Shown here piece by piece: positions 61,113 through 64,000 of a stretch of 64,000 nt of DNA. A model generated the notes under the pieces. The model saw only the letters and a program-made list of their open reading frames with translations, did no database searches and was not told the origin of the DNA. How positions within the stretch are numbered: the stretch's first letter is position 1; every line of letters starts with the position of its first letter. A program made the position numbers and the translations under genes. Origin of the DNA: Aliisedimentitalea scapharcae (GTDB taxonomy: Bacteria; Pseudomonadota; Alphaproteobacteria; Rhodobacterales; Rhodobacteraceae); assembly GCF_045277565.1 (NCBI RefSeq), contig NZ_CP123584.1, positions 1,302,001-1,366,000 of the forward strand, written 5' to 3'.

Positions 61113-62432
61113 TCAGACAGTCTCCAGTAGGGTCAGCCAGTGTTGGTCCGGATCCAGGTCATCAAAGCGCTGCATTTCCTGACGCTTGGTCATGACGAGA
61201 TTTTGGATCAACATGGGGGGCAGGATCCGCGCGATCAGAGGATCGGTTTCGAACCGGTCGATGGCGGTCGCCCAATCGGGGGCCAGATGTGGCAGGTCCG
61301 GCACGTCATACGCGTTGCCGGAAATCGGGTCCGGGGGCGTCATCTCATCTTCTATGCCGATCAGTGCAGCCCCCAGCAGAGTGGCCAGAATCAAATAGGG
61401 ATTGGTGTCGCCACCGGCGACCCGGTGTTCAATGCGCCGCGCTTTGGGTGATCCCCCCGGAATGCGAATTGCGGCAGTCCGGTTTTCATAGGCCCAGGCT
61501 GCACCAGTTGGGGCGTGGGCACCGGGCACCAGCCGTTGGTAGGAATTGCCATGCGGAGCAAAGATCAAGGTACTGGCCGGCATTGCAGCGATACATCCGG
61601 CAACGGCTTGCAGCAGCAGGTCAGACCCACGCTCGGTTCCGTCGTCAAATACATTGTTCCCGTCGCTGTCCAAAACCGAGAAATGCACATGCATCCCATT
61701 GCCTGCGTCATCTGGATAGGGTTTGGCCATAAAGGTAGCGGCGCAATCATGTTTGCGGGCCAAGCCGCGCACCAACGCCTTGAAAAGCCACGCATCGTCT
61801 GCGCATCTCATGGCTTCCTGATGGTTCAGGTTGATTTCGTACTGACCCAAACCCGCTTCGGAAATCGCAGCCTGGGCGGGAATGCCCATCTGCGCTGCGC
61901 CGTCGTAGAGGTCGGTGAAAAATGCATCAAAAGCGTCCAGTTGCCCGACCGACAGAACGGCTTCGTTCTTGACCCGGCGTCCTGATACCGGGTTCAGCGG
62001 CGGCTGTGGAGACGTGCCGCTGGCGTCCAGCAGAGTGAATTCCATTTCGGTCGCTGCGACAACGGTCCAGCCTCGTTTTGCATAGCGCCCCAGCACATCG
62101 GCCAGCGCATGACGCGGGTCACCCATGAACGGTGCCTGATCATCAGCGTGCATAACCATCGGTACCAAGGCGGTTTCAGTGGGCAACCAGGGCATCGGAA
62201 CTGCCCCGCGTTCGGTCGGCAGAAGAATGCCATCCGCGTCCCCGGTTTCAAACACCAGTGGGCTGTCTTCGATGTCACATCCAAACAGATCCACGTTCAT
62301 TGTCGACACCGGCATTCGGGCCGAACCCTGATCCAGTTTGTCGGCCATGTCCGCAGGCATGCGTTTGCCGCGCATCTGACCGTTCAGGTCACAGGCGGCA
62401 ATTCGGATGGTGGCGAGATCTGTGAGATCCAT
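61113..62432 (-). CDS. Glutamine-synthetase-family ligase, second copy
   Basis: 439 residues from ATG 62432 (GGAG six bases before; ATG 62444 is less well placed). GS motifs: VVAATEMEFTLLD, AGLGQYEINLNHQEAM, CAATFMAKPYPDDAGNGMHVHFSV and YENRTAAIRIPG. Clearly related to but not the same as the first copy. Likely another gamma-glutamyl ligase for an amine. It has its own promoter with the same 12-base palindrome. Confidence 0.88.
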   Translation of the reverse strand: MDLTDLATIRIAACDLNGQMRGKRMPADMADKLDQGSARMPVSTMNVDLFGCDIEDSPLVFETGDADGILLPTERGAVPMPWLPTETALVPMVMHADDQAPFMGDPRHALADVLGRYAKRGWTVVAATEMEFTLLDASGTSPQPPLNPVSGRRVKNEAVLSVGQLDAFDAFFTDLYDGAAQMGIPAQAAISEAGLGQYEINLNHQEAMRCADDAWLFKALVRGLARKHDCAATFMAKPYPDDAGNGMHVHFSVLDSDGNNVFDDGTERGSDLLLQAVAGCIAAMPASTLIFAPHGNSYQRLVPGAHAPTGAAWAYENRTAAIRIPGGSPKARRIEHRVAGGDTNPYLILATLLGAALIGIEDEMTPPDPISGNAYDVPDLPHLAPDWATAIDRFETDPLIARILPPMLIQNLVMTKRQEMQRFDDLDPDQHWLTLLETV

Positions 62433-62489
62433 GAGAGGCTCCATTCATCTTGGGACAGATGTAACCGAGGTCCGGGAGCTTGTCACTAC

Positions 62490-62501
62490 ATTTGATCAAA
62501 T
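62490..62501 (-). promoter_or_regulatory. Palindromic operator copy 2 (ATTTGATCAAAT)
   Basis: Identical to the copy at 61063-61074, 57 bases before the second GS-like gene. Two exact copies before two related transcription units point to one regulator. Confidence 0.7.
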
Positions 62502-62617
62502 TAATGGCGGGTTCTGTAAGTCGATTGATTTGTGACGTTGGGGCAGGGGAATTGTGCGGACGGTGATGTCCTTTAACCTGCCGGACCTGATTGCATCAAT
62601 TGTCCGGCACCGTTGGT

Positions 62618-63520
62618 TCAGGGAGCCCAATGGTCGGGAATGCCAAGGCCCGAAATCCGATTGTGCATCGCGTCAATATAAGCTGCCATGTTGTGGTTCA
62701 GACCCTTGCGCGGCGATTTGTGAATCAAAGTCCTGGAGGCCCCCAATCTTTCGAAACCGCGTGGAAACCGGCATACCAGATCGTCTGTTCTGCAGATGGA
62801 CAGGGACAGGTTCCGATAGGTTGACGGTGCCTTTGATTTAAGGATCCGTGGCGCGGCAAAACCGATCGACGGCGCAGTCCAGATTGTGGACAGGATTTGG
62901 GCCGATGCTGCGCCCAGGGAATGGCCGACCACCAATCGGGGCCAATGTTCAGGATTGTTGCCGATCCATTTGCTGATGTGGTTGGCATGGGTCAGGAACC
63001 CTTGGTGCCAGATGATTCCATTTTTGTCCGGCGGCGCGGTGCCTCTCCCGAACCCCTTGGTTTTGTTGCGTGACCCGAACCCCAGACGGGGCATTCCAAG
63101 GTTCAACAGTCGAAAGTTGAACTTGGCATAATCCCAGAAGGAGTTGCTGCCAGGTACCAGCAGGCAGCGATTGTTCAGCAGATAGGCTTCCACCCCTTTG
63201 ACGGGACATTGGCTGGTGATCCAGACGCCATGGTCCTGTTTCAGTGTTTTGTTGACTGCTTCGACACCCTGTTTGTTGACGGTGTACGAAATCTTGACCA
63301 ACTCGGCTGCTGTCGCCACCGAACTGTCCAGATCCGGTCGCTGGATGTTCAGGGCCGCCAGTGTTTTGGGGCCGACGATCCCGTCGGGATCCAGCCCGGT
63401 ATTTTTCTGAAAGGTGCAGACCGCTTTTTCCGTATTGCGTCCCCAGATGCCGTCAATGCGTCCGGCGTAGCATTTCAGTTCCTTTAATCGGCGTTGCAGC
63501 AATCTTATGTCCAGGGCCAT
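62618..63520 (-). CDS. Peptidoglycan-binding domain fused to a class 3 lipase-like hydrolase
   Basis: 300 residues. An N-terminal PG_binding_1 domain (about 3-60; LLQRRLKELKCYAGRIDGIWG and DPDGIVGPKTLAAL) is joined to an alpha/beta hydrolase with the nucleophile S201 in VVGHSLGAASAQ, as in class 3 lipases. No Sec signal peptide is visible; export would need another route. This wall-binding-plus-lipase architecture is unusual and suggests an enzyme acting at the envelope, perhaps against other cells. Confidence 0.8.
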   Translation of the reverse strand: MALDIRLLQRRLKELKCYAGRIDGIWGRNTEKAVCTFQKNTGLDPDGIVGPKTLAALNIQRPDLDSSVATAAELVKISYTVNKQGVEAVNKTLKQDHGVWITSQCPVKGVEAYLLNNRCLLVPGSNSFWDYAKFNFRLLNLGMPRLGFGSRNKTKGFGRGTAPPDKNGIIWHQGFLTHANHISKWIGNNPEHWPRLVVGHSLGAASAQILSTIWTAPSIGFAAPRILKSKAPSTYRNLSLSICRTDDLVCRFPRGFERLGASRTLIHKSPRKGLNHNMAAYIDAMHNRISGLGIPDHWAP

Positions 63521-63722
63521 ACAGGAACACCTTTCATAATGTATTGAATTTCAGGATCTTATTGGATTTTTACGAATTTTTCAACATCTGCTCTGGCCGC
63601 CGTGGTTGCACGGAGCACGGCGGCGGTTTGCAGGGTCATCAGAGGAAAACCTTGTTTGTTGGCCATTATTTGGCCAGACTTGTTGCGGGCGGGTAGATTT
63701 TTTCGTGTGGGGGGAGCGTTGA

Positions 63723-64000
63723 ATGAAACGTAGTCTCGCCGCAGTTTTGGCGGCAGATGTCGCGGGCTATTCAGAGCTGCTTGGCAAAGATACCGAAGGA
63801 ACGCTGGTGGCGCTTCGGCGGCTCAGATCCGAGATTTTCCGACCGACAGTGGCCTCGCGGCGGGGACGGGTGGTCAAAAGCATGGGCGACGGTTGGATCG
63901 TTCTGTTTCAGGCCGCTTCGGACGCAGCGACCTGTGCACTTCAAATCCAGGACTTATTGGCGCGTGACGGGTCCCGGTCTGAGCTGTCGATGCAATTGCG
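63723..64000 (+). CDS. Class III adenylate/guanylate cyclase, N-terminal part (cut by window end)
   Basis: 93 residues are visible from ATG 63723 and the reading frame is open to the end of the window. The stretch AAVLAADVAGYSELLGKDTEGT is the start of the class III cyclase catalytic domain (metal-binding Asp in ADVAGYS), and VVKSMGDGWIVLF holds the second metal Asp. In this group the cyclase domain is often followed by TPR repeats, which would be beyond the window. The 202 bases before it contain no recognised feature. Confidence 0.85.
   Translation, partial: MKRSLAAVLAADVAGYSELLGKDTEGTLVALRRLRSEIFRPTVASRRGRVVKSMGDGWIVLFQAASDAATCALQIQDLLARDGSRSELSMQL

Noticed and set aside
1..64000. tRNA, rRNA, CRISPR arrays, insertion sequences or prophage genes
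   Set aside because: None was recognised by reading; covariance-model and IS searches would be needed to exclude small or degenerate ones.

Overview
The window looks like chromosomal DNA of a marine alphaproteobacterium of the Rhodobacteraceae (Roseobacter group). This rests on the aa3 oxidase assembly order (ctaG, ctaE, SURF1, thrC, M16 peptidase), a class I polyhydroxyalkanoate (PHA) locus with PhaR, TRAP transporters, fairly high GC, and three copies of a GC-rich intergenic repeat. I know that repeat only from general familiarity with this group. I saw no rRNA, tRNA, insertion sequence, prophage or CRISPR array.

Layout. 1-7200: cytochrome oxidase assembly, threonine synthase, an M16 peptidase, an acetyltransferase and an FAD-linked 2-hydroxyacid oxidase. 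7221-18000: apt, mtnP, a SulP transporter and many small single-gene units, including a low-GC islet (about 9450-10260) with a tiny secreted cysteine-rich peptide and an unknown partner. 18161-21687: lysC and ptsP. 21688-22528: a gene-free stretch with several DnaA-box-like 9-mers. 22529-25405: a TRAP transporter. 25443-41809: a large aromatic-acid catabolic region. 41938-50360: cspA, a bufferin-type copper-peptide operon (bufA-bufB-bufC-doxX, minus strand), thrS and a run of small enzymes. 50435-57543: hydrolase, glycosyltransferase, then PHA genes phaZ, phaC, phaP and phaR with PhaR-type operators. 57597-64000: an aminotransferase, two glutamine-synthetase-like ligases with a class I amidotransferase sharing a 12-bp palindrome, a peptidoglycan-binding lipase and the start of a class III adenylate cyclase.

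The most interesting region is 25443-41809. A MarR regulator faces an operator-like palindrome in front of an eight-gene operon: Rieske reductase, dioxygenase alpha and beta, CoA ligase, a thiolase-like protein lacking the nucleophilic Cys, a DUF35 protein fused to a degenerate SDR, a cyclase-family metal hydrolase, and an SDR. A second operon encodes a two-domain 2-aminobenzoyl-CoA monooxygenase/reductase, SDR, MarR, enoyl-CoA hydratase, acyl-CoA dehydrogenase and a 2-aminobenzoate-CoA ligase type enzyme. My inference is that the two halves form one route from an indole-3-acetate-like compound through isatin and anthranilate to central metabolism. In this model a thiolase-fold/DUF35 retro-aldolase releases acetyl-CoA and the cyclase-family protein acts as an isatin hydrolase. 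This is a hypothesis from gene content. The enzyme families are well supported; the substrate is not.
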